Below are positions 35,384 through 45,707 of a DNA stretch of 64,000 nucleotides, one piece after another (the stretch's first letter is position 1; the number at the start of each line of letters is the position of its first letter). Source of the stretch: Fictibacillus barbaricus (GTDB lineage Bacteria; Bacillota; Bacilli; Bacillales; Fictibacillaceae); assembly GCF_014635025.1 (NCBI RefSeq), contig NZ_BMCE01000002.1, forward strand, positions 124,001 to 188,000. The letters are read 5' to 3'. A program made the position numbers and the translations under genes. The notes below the pieces were generated by a model. It did no database searches and had not been told where the DNA came from. It was given only the letters and a program-made list of their open reading frames with translations.

Positions 35384-36313
35384 TTATTTGCTCATTGCTT
35401 CCGTTAACACCGGCACGATTTGCTTTTTACGAGAAACAACACCTTTTAATACAGCTGTGTTGTTTTCTAATTTAACATTGTACGCATCTTCAACAGATTG
35501 CGCTCTTTTCCCAAGTGCTAATGCTGTTGAGTCGTTTGTTAGGATGTCGGTTACGACGAACATAAACAGATCTAATCCTTTTTCGTCGATTACTTTTGAA
35601 ATCGAACGCTCAAGGTCTTCCTGATGCTTCAATACATCATTTGCATCAACTGTATTAACTTGTGCTACCTCAACTTTGCTTGCTCCAATATTAAACTCTT
35701 TAGCATCTAGAGAAATAAGTTCTTCTACGGACTTGTCGCTTAGATCTGCTCCAGCTTTTAGCATTTCTAAGCCATACTTCTCAGCATCTACGCCTGCAAT
35801 CTCAGCAAGTTCACGTGCCGCTTCAACATCTTCTTCTGTGCAAGTTGGTGATTTGAACAAAAGAGAATCAGAGATAATGGCAGAAAGCATTAGTCCAGCA
35901 ATGTTCTTCTCTACTTCAATTCCTTTTTCTTTGTACATTTTGTTTAAAATAGTTGCTGTACAGCCAACAGGCTCAGCACGATAGTATAATGGATCACTTG
36001 TTTCAAAGTTTGCGATTCGGTGGTGATCAATAACTTCAAGTACACGAACTTTATCAATATCATTAGCACTTTGCTGACGCTCGTTATGGTCAACTAAAAT
36101 AACAGTTTTTGTTTCAGCAGAAACATGTTCAACTAGACGTGGAAGTTCAGCTTTAAAGTAATCAAGAGCAAATTTTGTTTCACCATTGATTTCACCTAAG
36201 CGAACAGGTTCTACGTTTTGTCCCAATTTAGACTTGAGATCAGCGTAAACAATCGCTGACGTAATCGTGTCCGTATCTGGATTCTTGTGTCCAAAAATAA
36301 GTACTTTTTCCAT
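35384..36313 (-). CDS. ppaC: manganese-dependent inorganic pyrophosphatase (family II)
   Basis: Hydrolyses pyrophosphate, driving biosynthesis forward. The 309-residue DHH/DHHA2 protein opens with [15 protein letters not shown] (metal ligands His9, Asp13, Asp15). It also has ILVDHNE, the DHH motif in [10 protein letters not shown], and the C-terminal DHHA2 motif [20 protein letters not shown] precedes the ATG. Monocistronic. Confidence 0.95.
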   Translation of the reverse strand: MEKVLIFGHKNPDTDTITSAIVYADLKSKLGQNVEPVRLGEINGETKFALDYFKAELPRLVEHVSAETKTVILVDHNERQQSANDIDKVRVLEVIDHHRIANFETSDPLYYRAEPVGCTATILNKMYKEKGIEVEKNIAGLMLSAIISDSLLFKSPTCTEEDVEAARELAEIAGVDAEKYGLEMLKAGADLSDKSVEELISLDAKEFNIGASKVEVAQVNTVDANDVLKHQEDLERSISKVIDEKGLDLFMFVVTDILTNDSTALALGKRAQSVEDAYNVKLENNTAVLKGVVSRKKQIVPVLTEAMSK

Positions 36314-36418
36314 GCTTCTACTCCTTATTCATAAAAAAATTATTTTGATAGCCAAGCCTTATTTTATCATATTTAAACAGCTTTTGGCTTTTAGAGTATT
36401 GTAGCATGGAAAAAAGCT

Positions 36419-37897
36419 TTAAGGCAAAACCGTGCTTCCCATCAATGACAGATCCACTTGGCGAGCACAATCACGACCTTCTTGAATGGCCCAGACGATC
36501 AAACTTTGTCCGCGTCTTGAATCACCAGCTGCAAAAACTCCATCGACATTTGTTCTGTAATCACCATGTTTAGCATCGATTCTATTGTTCTTTGAATCTA
36601 CCCCGAATTTTTCCAGGACAGGATGCTCTGTTCCTACAAAACCAATCGCAATAAAAACTAAATCAGCTGGCCAAACTTTTTCTGTACCTGGGATTTCCTC
36701 AAATACGATATTACCTGCATCATCAGATGTTCTCTTCATTTGAATAGTATGAAGTTCTTTTATATTACCTTCTTCATCAGCAACGATTTTCTTAGTTTGT
36801 ACAGAGTATTCTCTTGGATCATGACCGAATTGAGATGTTGCCTCTTCATAAGCATAGTCCATCGTAAAAATATTAGGTTGTTCAGGCCACATGTTTTCCT
36901 TGCTTCTTGCATTTGGCAGTTTAGGGTGTTTGCCAAATTGAACAACGCTTTTACATTTTTGACGGAGAGCCGTAGCTACACAATCCGCACCTGTGTCACC
37001 GCCGCCAATAACAATAACATCTTTGCCTTCTGCATCAATCAATGGTTCATTAACTTCAATATTTAACAATCGCTTCGTAGATTGTGTCAAATAGTTCATG
37101 GCAAAATGAACCCCTTTTGACTCTCTTCCCTCAAGTATTAGATCTCTTTGTTTTTGTGCACCTGTACAAAGAATAATGGAATCATATTGTTCTTTTAATT
37201 CTTCAGGTAAAATGTCCTTGCCGACTTCAGTGTTAAGAACAAAGTCAATTCCTTCTTGTCTTAAAAGCGTTATTCTTCTTTCAACAATTTCTTTATCAAG
37301 CTTCATATTTGGAATTCCGTAAGTCAAGAGTCCGCCTGCCCTATCAGATCTTTCATACACGGTGACTGAATGGCCGGCTTGGTTCAACTGATCTGCTGCT
37401 GCAAGTCCCGCTGGTCCTGAACCTACGATAGCCACACGTTTACCCGTTCGTTTCTGGGGAATTCTAGGCTGAATCCATCCGTTTTCAAAACCTTTATCTA
37501 TAATCGCTCGCTCAATATTTTTAATGGTAACCGCTGGACCTGCAAGTTCGACCGTACAAGATCCTTCACATGGAGCCGGGCAAACCCTTCCAGTGAATTC
37601 AGGAAAATTGTTTGTTTTCATCAAACGATCAAGGGCTTCTTTCCATTTCCCTCGATAAACTAGATCGTTCCATTCAGGAATCAGATTGTTAATGGGGCAG
37701 CCAGCAGCTGCCCCGTTGATCTCCAGTCCGATATGGCAAAAAGGTGTACCGCAATCCATACATCTTGCACCTTGTCTTTTTAACATATCTTCAGGTTGTT
37801 TCTCTGTATACTCTTTCCAATCTTTAAGACGGTGGAGAGGTTTTCTCTCTATAGTTTCTTCGCGCGGGAATTCCAAAAATCCGGTAGGTTTGCCCAT
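36419..37897 (-). CDS. gltB: glutamate synthase, small subunit
   Basis: The NADPH-dependent electron-input subunit of glutamate synthase (called GltD in E. coli, GltB in B. subtilis). The 492-residue protein has N-terminal Fe-S ligands (RCMDCGTPFC, then GCPINN and CPAPCEGSC), an FAD-binding VAIVGSGPAGLAAADQL and an NADPH fold VIVIGGGDTGADC. The end holds VFAAGDSRRGQSL. RBS GAAAGGAGAG precedes the ATG, and the gene follows the large subunit by 25 bases. Confidence 0.95.
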   Translation of the reverse strand: MGKPTGFLEFPREETIERKPLHRLKDWKEYTEKQPEDMLKRQGARCMDCGTPFCHIGLEINGAAAGCPINNLIPEWNDLVYRGKWKEALDRLMKTNNFPEFTGRVCPAPCEGSCTVELAGPAVTIKNIERAIIDKGFENGWIQPRIPQKRTGKRVAIVGSGPAGLAAADQLNQAGHSVTVYERSDRAGGLLTYGIPNMKLDKEIVERRITLLRQEGIDFVLNTEVGKDILPEELKEQYDSIILCTGAQKQRDLILEGRESKGVHFAMNYLTQSTKRLLNIEVNEPLIDAEGKDVIVIGGGDTGADCVATALRQKCKSVVQFGKHPKLPNARSKENMWPEQPNIFTMDYAYEEATSQFGHDPREYSVQTKKIVADEEGNIKELHTIQMKRTSDDAGNIVFEEIPGTEKVWPADLVFIAIGFVGTEHPVLEKFGVDSKNNRIDAKHGDYRTNVDGVFAAGDSRRGQSLIVWAIQEGRDCARQVDLSLMGSTVLP

Positions 37898-37922
37898 GTA
37901 TAATCTCTCCTTTCAACACATC

Positions 37923-40900
37923 TTATTTTAGAATTAATTTTGTAGGTCCGGGTCTCCCAGCTGCCCTTTCGGAAACAGAACCTGCTTCAAAAGCATTCAT
38001 GATCGCTTCTTGCTCGGTTAATCCAGCCTTTTTCTCTTCATCGATTCTCTTAATCATTTCTTTGTAATCTTTTGGGATCACTTTAACGAAATGAGACTGT
38101 GCGTTTTTCCAATCTTGTAAGATTGACGCAGCTTTCCTACTTTGTGTATATGAAAAATGATTGATGATAAGTTGTTTCACAGTTTCTGTTTCTTCTAGAT
38201 CAATCAATCTTTCAAATTCAATGCCTTCTTTATTGCATAAACGCTTAAACAAAAGAGGTTGGTGAGTGTAAATATAAGCGATACCTCCGCTCATACCTGC
38301 AGCGAAATTCTTTCCAACCTCACCTAGAACCACTACACGGCCGCCTGTCATGTACTCACAGCCATGGTCGCCAATCCCTTCTACAACAATGTCAGCTCCA
38401 CTGTTTCTAACGGCAAACCTTTCTCCTGCAAGACCGTTGATAAATGCTTCACCGCTCGTTGCCCCGTAAAAAGCGACGTTTCCGACGATTACATTATCAT
38501 CTGCCAGGTATTCAGATGTCTTAGAAGGTGCAACGATCATCTTGCCTCCTGAGAGTCCTTTGCCAAAGTAGTCATTGCTATCTCCGTTCAGATACATAGT
38601 CATGCCTCGTGGAATGAAAGCTCCAAAGCTTTGACCAGCAGAGCCGGAAAAAGTGAGTGTTACAGTATCTTCAGGAAGTCCTTCCTCTCCAAATTGTTTT
38701 GTGATCTCACTGCCTGCAATCGTTCCAACGACACGGTTCGTATTTTTGATCGGAAGGTTCAATGAAACAGTTTTCTTTTCTTCCAGTGCAGGACCCAGCT
38801 GCGGAAGAATCTCCTTCATATCGAGTGACTCTTCGATCTTATGATTTTGCGAAGTCTGACGGGTTCGAACTCCATCAGGCTGATAGAGCAGTCTCGATAG
38901 ATCAAGATGCTTTGCTTTCCAGTGGTTTTTTGCCTTCTCTCCCACTGTTAAAACATCAGTGCGTCCTACCATTTCTTCCATTGTTCTAAAACCTAATTCA
39001 GCCATGATCTCACGGATTTCTTCTGCAACAAATCTCATGTAATTTACTACATGATCTGGGTCGCCCATAAACTTCTTTCTTAGCTCCGGATTTTGTGTTG
39101 CCACTCCTACAGGACAAGTATCCAAATGACAAGCACGCATCATCACGCAACCTAATACTACGAGAGGAGCAGTTGCGAAGCCGTATTCTTCAGCGCCTAA
39201 TAAAGCGGCAAGCACAACATCTTTTCCTGTCATGAGCTTTCCGTCAGTCTCAAGCGTTACACGTTCACGTAATCCATTAAGCATCAGAGTTTGGTGAGTT
39301 TCAGCTAGACCAAGCTCCCATGGAAGTCCAGTGTGCTTGATACTTGTTTTTGGTGAGGCACCAGTTCCGCCATCATAACCACTGATCACAATAACATCTG
39401 CTGCACCTTTTGCAACACCAGCTGCAATCGTACCAACGCCTGATTTTGCAACTAGTTTTACGCTGATTCTTGCGTCTCGGTTTGCATTTTTTAAGTCATG
39501 GATCAATTGAGCCATATCTTCAATGGAATAGATATCATGATGCGGCGGAGGTGAAATAAGACCAACGCCTGGTGTCGATCCGCGAACATCCGCAACCGAA
39601 GGGTATACTTTGTTCCCAGGAAGCTGTCCGCCTTCTCCCGGTTTAGCACCTTGTGCCATTTTGATCTGAAGTTCATCAGCATTTACGAGATAATGGCTTT
39701 TTACTCCAAATCTGCCTGATGCTACTTGTTTGATGCTGCTTCTTCTGTTATTTCCGAGTTCGTCAGGAATAAATCGTGCAGGATCTTCCCCGCCTTCTCC
39801 GCTGTTGCTTTTTCCGCCTAAACGGTTCATCGCAATAGCTAGTGATTCGTGTGCTTCTTGACTTAATGATCCAAAAGACATAGCTCCAGTTTTGAATCGC
39901 TTTACAATATCTTGAACGGATTCAACTTCTTCTAAAGGAATGCTTTTTGATTTTGAGTTAAATGAGAAGAGGTTCCTTAAAAAGGTTGTTCGCTCTTCAT
40001 CTGCAAGCTTTGAAAATGTCTTAAATAGTGAATAGTCATTCTTTCGGCAAGCCCATTGCAAGGTATGGATCGTTTTTGGATTAAAAGCATGATGTTCGCC
40101 AGACTTTCGCCACTGAAAGTCGCTGCCTGAATCCAATGTATCTTCAATTGCATCTGTGTAACCCTGCTGGTGTCTTAATCGAGCTTCTTTTTCAATTTCA
40201 GCAAGTGTTATTCCATCAATTTGTGAGGCTGTAGCGGTAAAATAACGGTCAATTACTTCTTTGCCAATTCCCACCGCTTCATAAATTTGGGCGCCTCGGT
40301 AGCTTTGAACGGTTGAGATTCCCATTTTAGACATCACTTTAACAATTCCATCAGTGATCCCTTTTTTGTATTTCATAATTGTCTTGGTAAGTGACAAATG
40401 AATATGTTCTTCCTGGATTGCTTCTTCGAATGTTTTGTATGTTAGATAGGGATAGATGGCATCTGCTCCATATCCAATTAAAGCTGCAAAATGGTGCACT
40501 TCCCTTACCTCACCTGCTTCTACAATCAAACTGACTTTTGTACGCAGCCCCTTATTAACTAGATGATGGTGTAAAGAACTTACAGCAAGCAGGATAGGGA
40601 TAGGTATTCCTGTTTCGCTCATTTCTCGATCGGTTAAGATTAATAGACTTGCTCCCTCAGAAATCACTTCTTCTGCTTTTTGGAATAGAGAATTTAAACC
40701 ACTTTTCAAATCTTCTGTAAATAGAGTGTGCAAAGTAGCTGTCTTAAAATCGGAAATATTGATTTCTTTAATTTGCTTAAATTCATTCGTAGTTAGAACT
40801 GGCGAATTCAGTTGTATTCTTTTTGCATTTTGTGGACCCGGGTGCAAAAGATTTCCTTCTGCTCCAAGCAGGGTCATCGTTGAAGTGACTACTTTCTCAC

Positions 40901-42479
40901 GGATCGCATCGATTGGCGGATTCGTCACTTGTGCAAATAGTTGTTTGAAGTAATTGAATAAAGACTGAGGATTATCCGATAAAACGGCCAATGGTGTGTC
41001 GTTCCCCATCGAACCGATTGGATCCTTGCCTTCTGTAATAACAGGAATTAAATACTTATGGATATCTTCATAGGTATATCCAAATGATCTTTGCATGTTT
41101 CTGATATTTTCTAACTGAACACTTGTCTCTTCCCCTTCTTGATTAAGATGGTGAAGTCCATTTGTCAGCCACACATCATAAGGATGCTCACTTGCCATTT
41201 CTGTTTTAATCTCATTGTCAGTGATAATACGTCCTTCTTCTAAATCAATAAGAAGCATTCGTCCAGGACTTAATCGTTCCTTGTATAGAACGTTCTCTTC
41301 CTCAACATCTATTACGCCAACTTCAGATGAAAAGATGATATAGTCATCCTTTGTTACGTAATATCTGGCAGGTCGTAACCCGTTTCGATCCAAAATTGCG
41401 CCTATCTGTCTGCCATTTGTAAACGAGATCGCTGTTGGACCATCCCATGGCTCCATTAAGCAGCTATGATATTCATAAAAAGCTCTTCTTTCTTCTTCCA
41501 GGTGAGGATTCTCACTCCAAGGTTCAGGGATCAGCATCATTGCAGTATGGGATGGCTTTCTACCTGCAAGTACAAAGAACTCGAATGCCTGATCCAATAT
41601 GGAGGAGTCACTTCCATCAGCGTCTAAGATTGGGAGCAATTTATGAATGTCTTCTCCAAACGCTTCAGATACAAACTGTTTTTCACGTGCTTTCATCCAG
41701 TTCATATTGCCATGCAGCGTATTGATTTCACCGTTATGAATAATGTAACGGTTCGGATGAGCACGCTCCCAAGTCGGAAACGTATTCGTGCTAAAACGGG
41801 AATGCACTAAAGCGAAAGGGGACACGAAATCCTCATCCTGCAAGTCCAGATAAAAGTTGTCTACTTGTTCTGGTGTTAAAAGCCCTTTATAGACAATAGT
41901 TTGTGAAGATAAACTTGCAAAATACGTTTGTAGTCCATGTTCTCTTGCCCAATGTTCTGCTTGTTTACGAATTACAAAAAGTTTCCGTTCAAATACTAGA
42001 TCGTCAGTGATAGAATCATTGCAAGCAATGAAGACTTGTTTAATTACTGGACAAGTCTCCTGAGCCTTTTCGCCAATCTTATCCACATTAACTGGAACAG
42101 TTCTCCAGCCTAGCAAATTTTGTTGTTCTTGTTCAATATAACTATTAATCTGATTTTCAAGTTTTTCTTGAGCCGCTTCATCATTTGGGAAAAAAATCAT
42201 TCCAACACCATATCGTCCTTTTTCAGGTAAAGGAAAGTTTGTTACCTTTTTAAAAAAATGATGAGGAATTTTAGTCATTAAGCCTGCTCCATCACCAGTA
42301 TGAGGATCACTTCCTTGTCCTCCACGGTGATCAAGCTGGCATAGCATATGAAGTCCTTTTTTTACAATCTGATGGGTAGCATGCCCTTTTAAATGAGCAT
42401 ATAGACCAATTCCACAAGCATCATGTTCATTTTTCGGACTATATAACCCTTGTGGTGCTGGAAATTGACTGTAGGTCAT
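37923..42479 (-). CDS. gltA: glutamate synthase, large subunit
   Basis: Makes two glutamates from glutamine and 2-oxoglutarate. The 1518-residue protein has a short propeptide, then the glutaminase Cys22 nucleophile in HDACGIGLYAHL, followed by the amidotransferase, central and FMN-binding domains. Fe-S ligands are visible in CVMMRACHLDTCPVG. The C-terminal beta-helix shows GxxxGxxMxGG repeats (NVAFYGATSGEAFINGLAGE). It is divergent from gltC across 138 bases, as in B. subtilis, so glutamate availability and 2-oxoglutarate likely control it through GltC. Confidence 0.96.
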   Translation of the reverse strand: MTYSQFPAPQGLYSPKNEHDACGIGLYAHLKGHATHQIVKKGLHMLCQLDHRGGQGSDPHTGDGAGLMTKIPHHFFKKVTNFPLPEKGRYGVGMIFFPNDEAAQEKLENQINSYIEQEQQNLLGWRTVPVNVDKIGEKAQETCPVIKQVFIACNDSITDDLVFERKLFVIRKQAEHWAREHGLQTYFASLSSQTIVYKGLLTPEQVDNFYLDLQDEDFVSPFALVHSRFSTNTFPTWERAHPNRYIIHNGEINTLHGNMNWMKAREKQFVSEAFGEDIHKLLPILDADGSDSSILDQAFEFFVLAGRKPSHTAMMLIPEPWSENPHLEEERRAFYEYHSCLMEPWDGPTAISFTNGRQIGAILDRNGLRPARYYVTKDDYIIFSSEVGVIDVEEENVLYKERLSPGRMLLIDLEEGRIITDNEIKTEMASEHPYDVWLTNGLHHLNQEGEETSVQLENIRNMQRSFGYTYEDIHKYLIPVITEGKDPIGSMGNDTPLAVLSDNPQSLFNYFKQLFAQVTNPPIDAIREKVVTSTMTLLGAEGNLLHPGPQNAKRIQLNSPVLTTNEFKQIKEINISDFKTATLHTLFTEDLKSGLNSLFQKAEEVISEGASLLILTDREMSETGIPIPILLAVSSLHHHLVNKGLRTKVSLIVEAGEVREVHHFAALIGYGADAIYPYLTYKTFEEAIQEEHIHLSLTKTIMKYKKGITDGIVKVMSKMGISTVQSYRGAQIYEAVGIGKEVIDRYFTATASQIDGITLAEIEKEARLRHQQGYTDAIEDTLDSGSDFQWRKSGEHHAFNPKTIHTLQWACRKNDYSLFKTFSKLADEERTTFLRNLFSFNSKSKSIPLEEVESVQDIVKRFKTGAMSFGSLSQEAHESLAIAMNRLGGKSNSGEGGEDPARFIPDELGNNRRSSIKQVASGRFGVKSHYLVNADELQIKMAQGAKPGEGGQLPGNKVYPSVADVRGSTPGVGLISPPPHHDIYSIEDMAQLIHDLKNANRDARISVKLVAKSGVGTIAAGVAKGAADVIVISGYDGGTGASPKTSIKHTGLPWELGLAETHQTLMLNGLRERVTLETDGKLMTGKDVVLAALLGAEEYGFATAPLVVLGCVMMRACHLDTCPVGVATQNPELRKKFMGDPDHVVNYMRFVAEEIREIMAELGFRTMEEMVGRTDVLTVGEKAKNHWKAKHLDLSRLLYQPDGVRTRQTSQNHKIEESLDMKEILPQLGPALEEKKTVSLNLPIKNTNRVVGTIAGSEITKQFGEEGLPEDTVTLTFSGSAGQSFGAFIPRGMTMYLNGDSNDYFGKGLSGGKMIVAPSKTSEYLADDNVIVGNVAFYGATSGEAFINGLAGERFAVRNSGADIVVEGIGDHGCEYMTGGRVVVLGEVGKNFAAGMSGGIAYIYTHQPLLFKRLCNKEGIEFERLIDLEETETVKQLIINHFSYTQSRKAASILQDWKNAQSHFVKVIPKDYKEMIKRIDEEKKAGLTEQEAIMNAFEAGSVSERAAGRPGPTKLILK

Positions 42480-42582
42480 TATTTACTCCCCCTTAACGTT
42501 TTCAACAAAATGTTCAAAACTTTCTTTCATTTAGTTTAGGTTTTATAATTAATCGAAACAATATATAATTTAGATTAAAACT

Positions 42583-42596
42583 ATCTCAAATTGAGA
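42583..42596. promoter_or_regulatory. GltC-type operator (dyad) in the gltA-gltC intergenic region
   Basis: The palindrome ATCTCAAATTGAGA lies in the 138 bases between the divergent genes. It resembles the ATCTC-GAGAT dyad boxes that GltC binds in B. subtilis. It is 22 bases from the gltC start, so it would serve autorepression and gltA activation. The assignment is by resemblance and position. Confidence 0.65.
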
Positions 42597-42617
42597 ACGA
42601 TTGGTTGTGACAACAAA

Positions 42618-43520
42618 ATGGAGATTAGACAATTACAGTATTTTATCGAGGTAGCTGAACGTGAACATGTATCTGAAGCAGCTCTGGCACTGCATGTTGC
42701 ACAATCTGCTGTAAGTCGTCAGATAGCCAACCTAGAGTCGGAATTAGGAGTAGAACTATTTGAACGGGAAGGCAGAAATATTAAACTCTCTCCAGTAGGA
42801 AGGCTGTTTTTAACACACGCTAAGACGGCAATGAAAGCGATCGAACATGCTAAAAAACAGATTGATGAATATCTGGACCCTGAAAGAGGTACGATCAAGA
42901 TTGGATTTCCTACAAGTTTAGCAGGTCACCTTCTGCCTACAGTTGTTTCAGCATTCAAACGGGAGCATCCAAATATTGCTTTCCATTTAAGACAAGGATC
43001 ATATCGCTTCTTAACGGAAAGTGTAAAAAGCGGTGATATTGATCTTGCTTTTCTAGGACCCGTTCCAGCAAACGATCCTGATATAGAAGGCCATATACTC
43101 TTCACAGAGAAAATTTCTGCGTTATTGCCTGAACAACATGATTTATCCGAAAAAAGAAGTTTGTTATTAAGTGATTTAAGAAATGATAATTTTGTTCTAT
43201 TTCCTGATGGGTATATCTTACGAGATGTAGTTGTGAATGCTTGTAAAGAATCAGGCTTCATCCCTAAGATTGCCTGTGAAGGTGAAGACTTAGATGCAAT
43301 AAAAGGCCTAGTGACTGCAGGTATGGGTGTTACACTTTTACCCGATAGTTCGTTTTATGAAACGAAACCTCGATTCACAGTGAAAATACCGGTTGAAATT
43401 CCTGATGTTAAGCGTACTGTTGGGATTATTACACCGAGGAGCCGTGAATTAGCTCCCGCCGAACAAGTATTTTATGAATTTGTCATTAAATTTTTCTCAG
43501 TGCTTGAGCAATACCAATAA
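42618..43520 (+). CDS. gltC: LysR-family regulator GltC
   Basis: Activator of the glutamate synthase operon. The 300-residue protein starts MEIRQLQYFIEVAEREHVSE, with HTH recognition AQSAVSRQIANLESELGVEL, and has the usual LysR effector domain (GTIKIGFPTSLAGHLLPTVV). Each piece closely resembles B. subtilis GltC, and the divergent position confirms it. I use the ATG at 42618; the nine preceding codons of the open frame lie over the operator and are unlikely to be translated. Confidence 0.92.
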   Translation: MEIRQLQYFIEVAEREHVSEAALALHVAQSAVSRQIANLESELGVELFEREGRNIKLSPVGRLFLTHAKTAMKAIEHAKKQIDEYLDPERGTIKIGFPTSLAGHLLPTVVSAFKREHPNIAFHLRQGSYRFLTESVKSGDIDLAFLGPVPANDPDIEGHILFTEKISALLPEQHDLSEKRSLLLSDLRNDNFVLFPDGYILRDVVVNACKESGFIPKIACEGEDLDAIKGLVTAGMGVTLLPDSSFYETKPRFTVKIPVEIPDVKRTVGIITPRSRELAPAEQVFYEFVIKFFSVLEQYQ

Positions 43521-43635
43521 ATGAGGTTGTTTTACAAAAAGTCAACATTACCCTTTTTGTAGAATCCGCAGATTTTAGTTGGTGATTTTGGGGCGTGTAC
43601 GTTTGGAGTGAACAAAATTGGGTTTGCTTTAACTT

Positions 43636-43725
43636 TTCAGTGATAGATGCAATTTTTTCCGTGATCACTCATCATTTTTCCGTGATTCATGCCAAACGTG
43701 TCCATACTACGGAAAATCACCTCAA
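43636..43725. repeat. second cluster of TTTT-CCGTGAT elements with an inverted copy
   Basis: Cores at about 43640 (CAGTGAT, degenerate), 43661 (CCGTGAT) and 43682 (CCGTGAT) are each 21 bases apart and each preceded by a T-run. A reverse-oriented copy, ACGGAAAATCAC, lies at 43709-43720. The cluster is in the gap between gltC and the OFA gene, with no gene inside. It is the same element as at 35200-35285. Confidence 0.7.
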
Positions 43726-43743
43726 ATATCCTCGCTAAAAAAA

Positions 43744-43766
43744 AGCTTGGCACAACGCCAAGCTTC
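43744..43766 (-). terminator. terminator of the formate dehydrogenase operon
   Basis: AAGCTTGGC and GCCAAGCTT form a nine-base stem with a five-base loop. The minus strand ends in nine T residues. It lies 112 bases past the transporter stop. Confidence 0.85.
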
Positions 43767-43878
43767 TTGTTTATTCTACATTTAATTCATTGAATATTGT
43801 TCTGTTGGTTAATGGTGTTTAATAATGGAACGAACCGTTCGATCCAGATGGGAATACTAAGGGAGAGTTCTTTTGAAA

Positions 43879-45137
43879 TTAACTAGGCACATGAGACTGG
43901 CCGCTATCCTTTCTGATATTTCGTATATTAATACGAATTAGTAATGAGATGGAAAGTGCGACTACAAATGCTCCTGTAAAGATATAGAGTGTTAACGAAT
44001 AGCTGTTTGTTGATTCGCGAATCCATGAAACCACGAGCGGTCCAACAAGGCCCGCAGCAGCCCAAGCTGTTAAGATATAACCGTGAATCGCCCCCAGCTG
44101 TTTCGTTCCAAAAAGATCACCGATATATGCCGGGATTGAGGCAAATCCTCCACCATAACAAGTTAGGATCACATACACTAGTAACTGAAAGAAAAAAGCG
44201 TTAGTCACATTCGGTAATAACAAAAAGGCTACCGTTTGTAATACAAAGAACGTAGTATATACATTTGGCCGGCCAATATAATCAGAGACAGAAGCCCATC
44301 CTATTCGGCCAAATCCATTAAATAATCCCATTATGCCTACCATTGTGGCCGCAGCACCTGCACTTAAGCCAGCAATATCCTGTGCCATCGGAGACGCTAC
44401 TGAAATGATCGCGATTCCGCACGTTACATTAATAAAAAGCATGGTCCACAGCGCCCAGAAGCGAATGGTTTTCACTGCTTCGTTTGCTGTTAATTGTGCA
44501 AGGTCCTTCGTTTGTTTTTCATTCTTATCGTTTTCTTCCCTCATCCCTTCAGGCTTCCAGTCTTTAGGGGGTGGAGATAGATAAATGGAAGAAAGAAACA
44601 TTATGACGAAGTAAACAGCTCCTAATAAATAGAATGTGTTTGAGATTCCGATACCAGATATCAATCTTGCAATGACAGGGCTCGCAATAAGGGAAGCGAA
44701 TCCGAAACCCATTATGGCAAGTCCTGTTGCTAGGCCTCTTCTATCTGGAAACCACTTCACTAGTGAAGAAACGGGAGTAATATAGCCGATGCCAAGTCCG
44801 ATTCCTCCCAAAGTTCCATAGAAAAAGTAAAGCAAATACATTGAACCGATACGATCAGCAAAACCTGCTCCCAATAGTCAACACCAAAACAAATTGAAGC
44901 GATGAAACCTGAGGTGCGTGGTCCAAAACGTTCTACAAAATGCCCCATAAAAGCTGCTGATAGACCTAAAAACAAGATTGCAATGCTGAATGTTAATGAA
45001 ATCTCACTTAGTCCCCAATCATGCTTTTCGCGGAGGGGATTCGTAAATACACTCCAGGAATAAACCGAACCAATGGAAATGTGTATCCCTACAGCAGCTG
45101 CAGCAATTAACCAGCGGTTCTTTACCTTATTTGCCAT
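43879..45137 (-). pseudogene. OFA-family (oxalate/formate antiporter-like) MFS transporter, frameshifted
   Basis: A 12-helix MFS carrier split in two frames. The N-terminal part (from ATG 45137, RBS GAGGAG) reads NRWLIAAAAVGIHISIGSVY and runs well as far as SGFIASICFGV. The frame then continues into nonsense, DYWEQVLL. The next frame resumes exactly with LGAGFADRIGSMYLLYFF and stays coherent to the stop. At the junction (about 44876-44882) the reading GTTGACTATTGG would become V-G-L-L-G if one G were restored, so a single-base loss explains it. If intact, the protein would have about 420 residues. It could be a sequencing error or a true recent mutation. It follows fdh and DUF1641, suggesting formate or oxalate exchange. 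Confidence 0.82.
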
Positions 45138-45161
45138 CCTTTTTTCTCCTCTGTACAATTT

Positions 45162-45707
45162 TTACTCTAACGTTTTATCTTTAGTCTGATTAACGCGCTT
45201 TTGAGGTGTATCTTGGGTGGTTTTCTCATATGGTTCTGTTTCTTGTCCCATCCCTTTTAAGAACTGCATTAATATCGTTACGGCTTTATTAATTTCAGGA
45301 TCTTTTAAGGAGCGAACAAGATCAAAGTAACTTGTTTTCTCTTCTGTATCTTTGTATTCTGCAACACGAGCAATACCTGCATCGATCTTTAATAAAAAAG
45401 GTTCAAGCTGTTTCACGTTAATCATGCCAAGTGTTCCAAGAAGCAGTAATAAGTTTTTCAAAGTATTTGTATTCTCGGGTTTGTCCATTGCTTTAACGGC
45501 AATATCCAGCACTTTGTCACCTTGACCAAATAAACCGTTCAACAGTGCAAGAAGGCCCTTGTCTTGCATATGATTCATAATCTCCAGTGTTTGCAAGATC
45601 GCTGTCTTGTTGTGTATCAGTGCATCTTCTACCTCTCTTAAATCGTGGGAACGTTTTTCTTCTTCGGTTAACGTTAGTTTATGAACTTTATTGATTGCTT
45701 TAGCCAT
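45162..45707 (-). CDS. DUF1641 protein, formate dehydrogenase accessory (YjgD/YrhD-like)
   Basis: A 181-residue, mostly helical soluble protein, rich in charged residues at both ends. Core blocks are [20 protein letters not shown] and [20 protein letters not shown]. It starts eight bases inside the end of the dehydrogenase gene, so it is translationally coupled. Bacillus genomes pair yjgC-yjgD and yrhE-yrhD in the same way. Its biochemical role is not established. Confidence 0.85.
   Translation of the reverse strand: MAKAINKVHKLTLTEEEKRSHDLREVEDALIHNKTAILQTLEIMNHMQDKGLLALLNGLFGQGDKVLDIAVKAMDKPENTNTLKNLLLLLGTLGMINVKQLEPFLLKIDAGIARVAEYKDTEEKTSYFDLVRSLKDPEINKAVTILMQFLKGMGQETEPYEKTTQDTPQKRVNQTKDKTLE

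Noticed and set aside
43879-45158. Two separate transporter genes
   Set aside because: The halves complete one OFA-type MFS protein and the junction is explained by one missing base.
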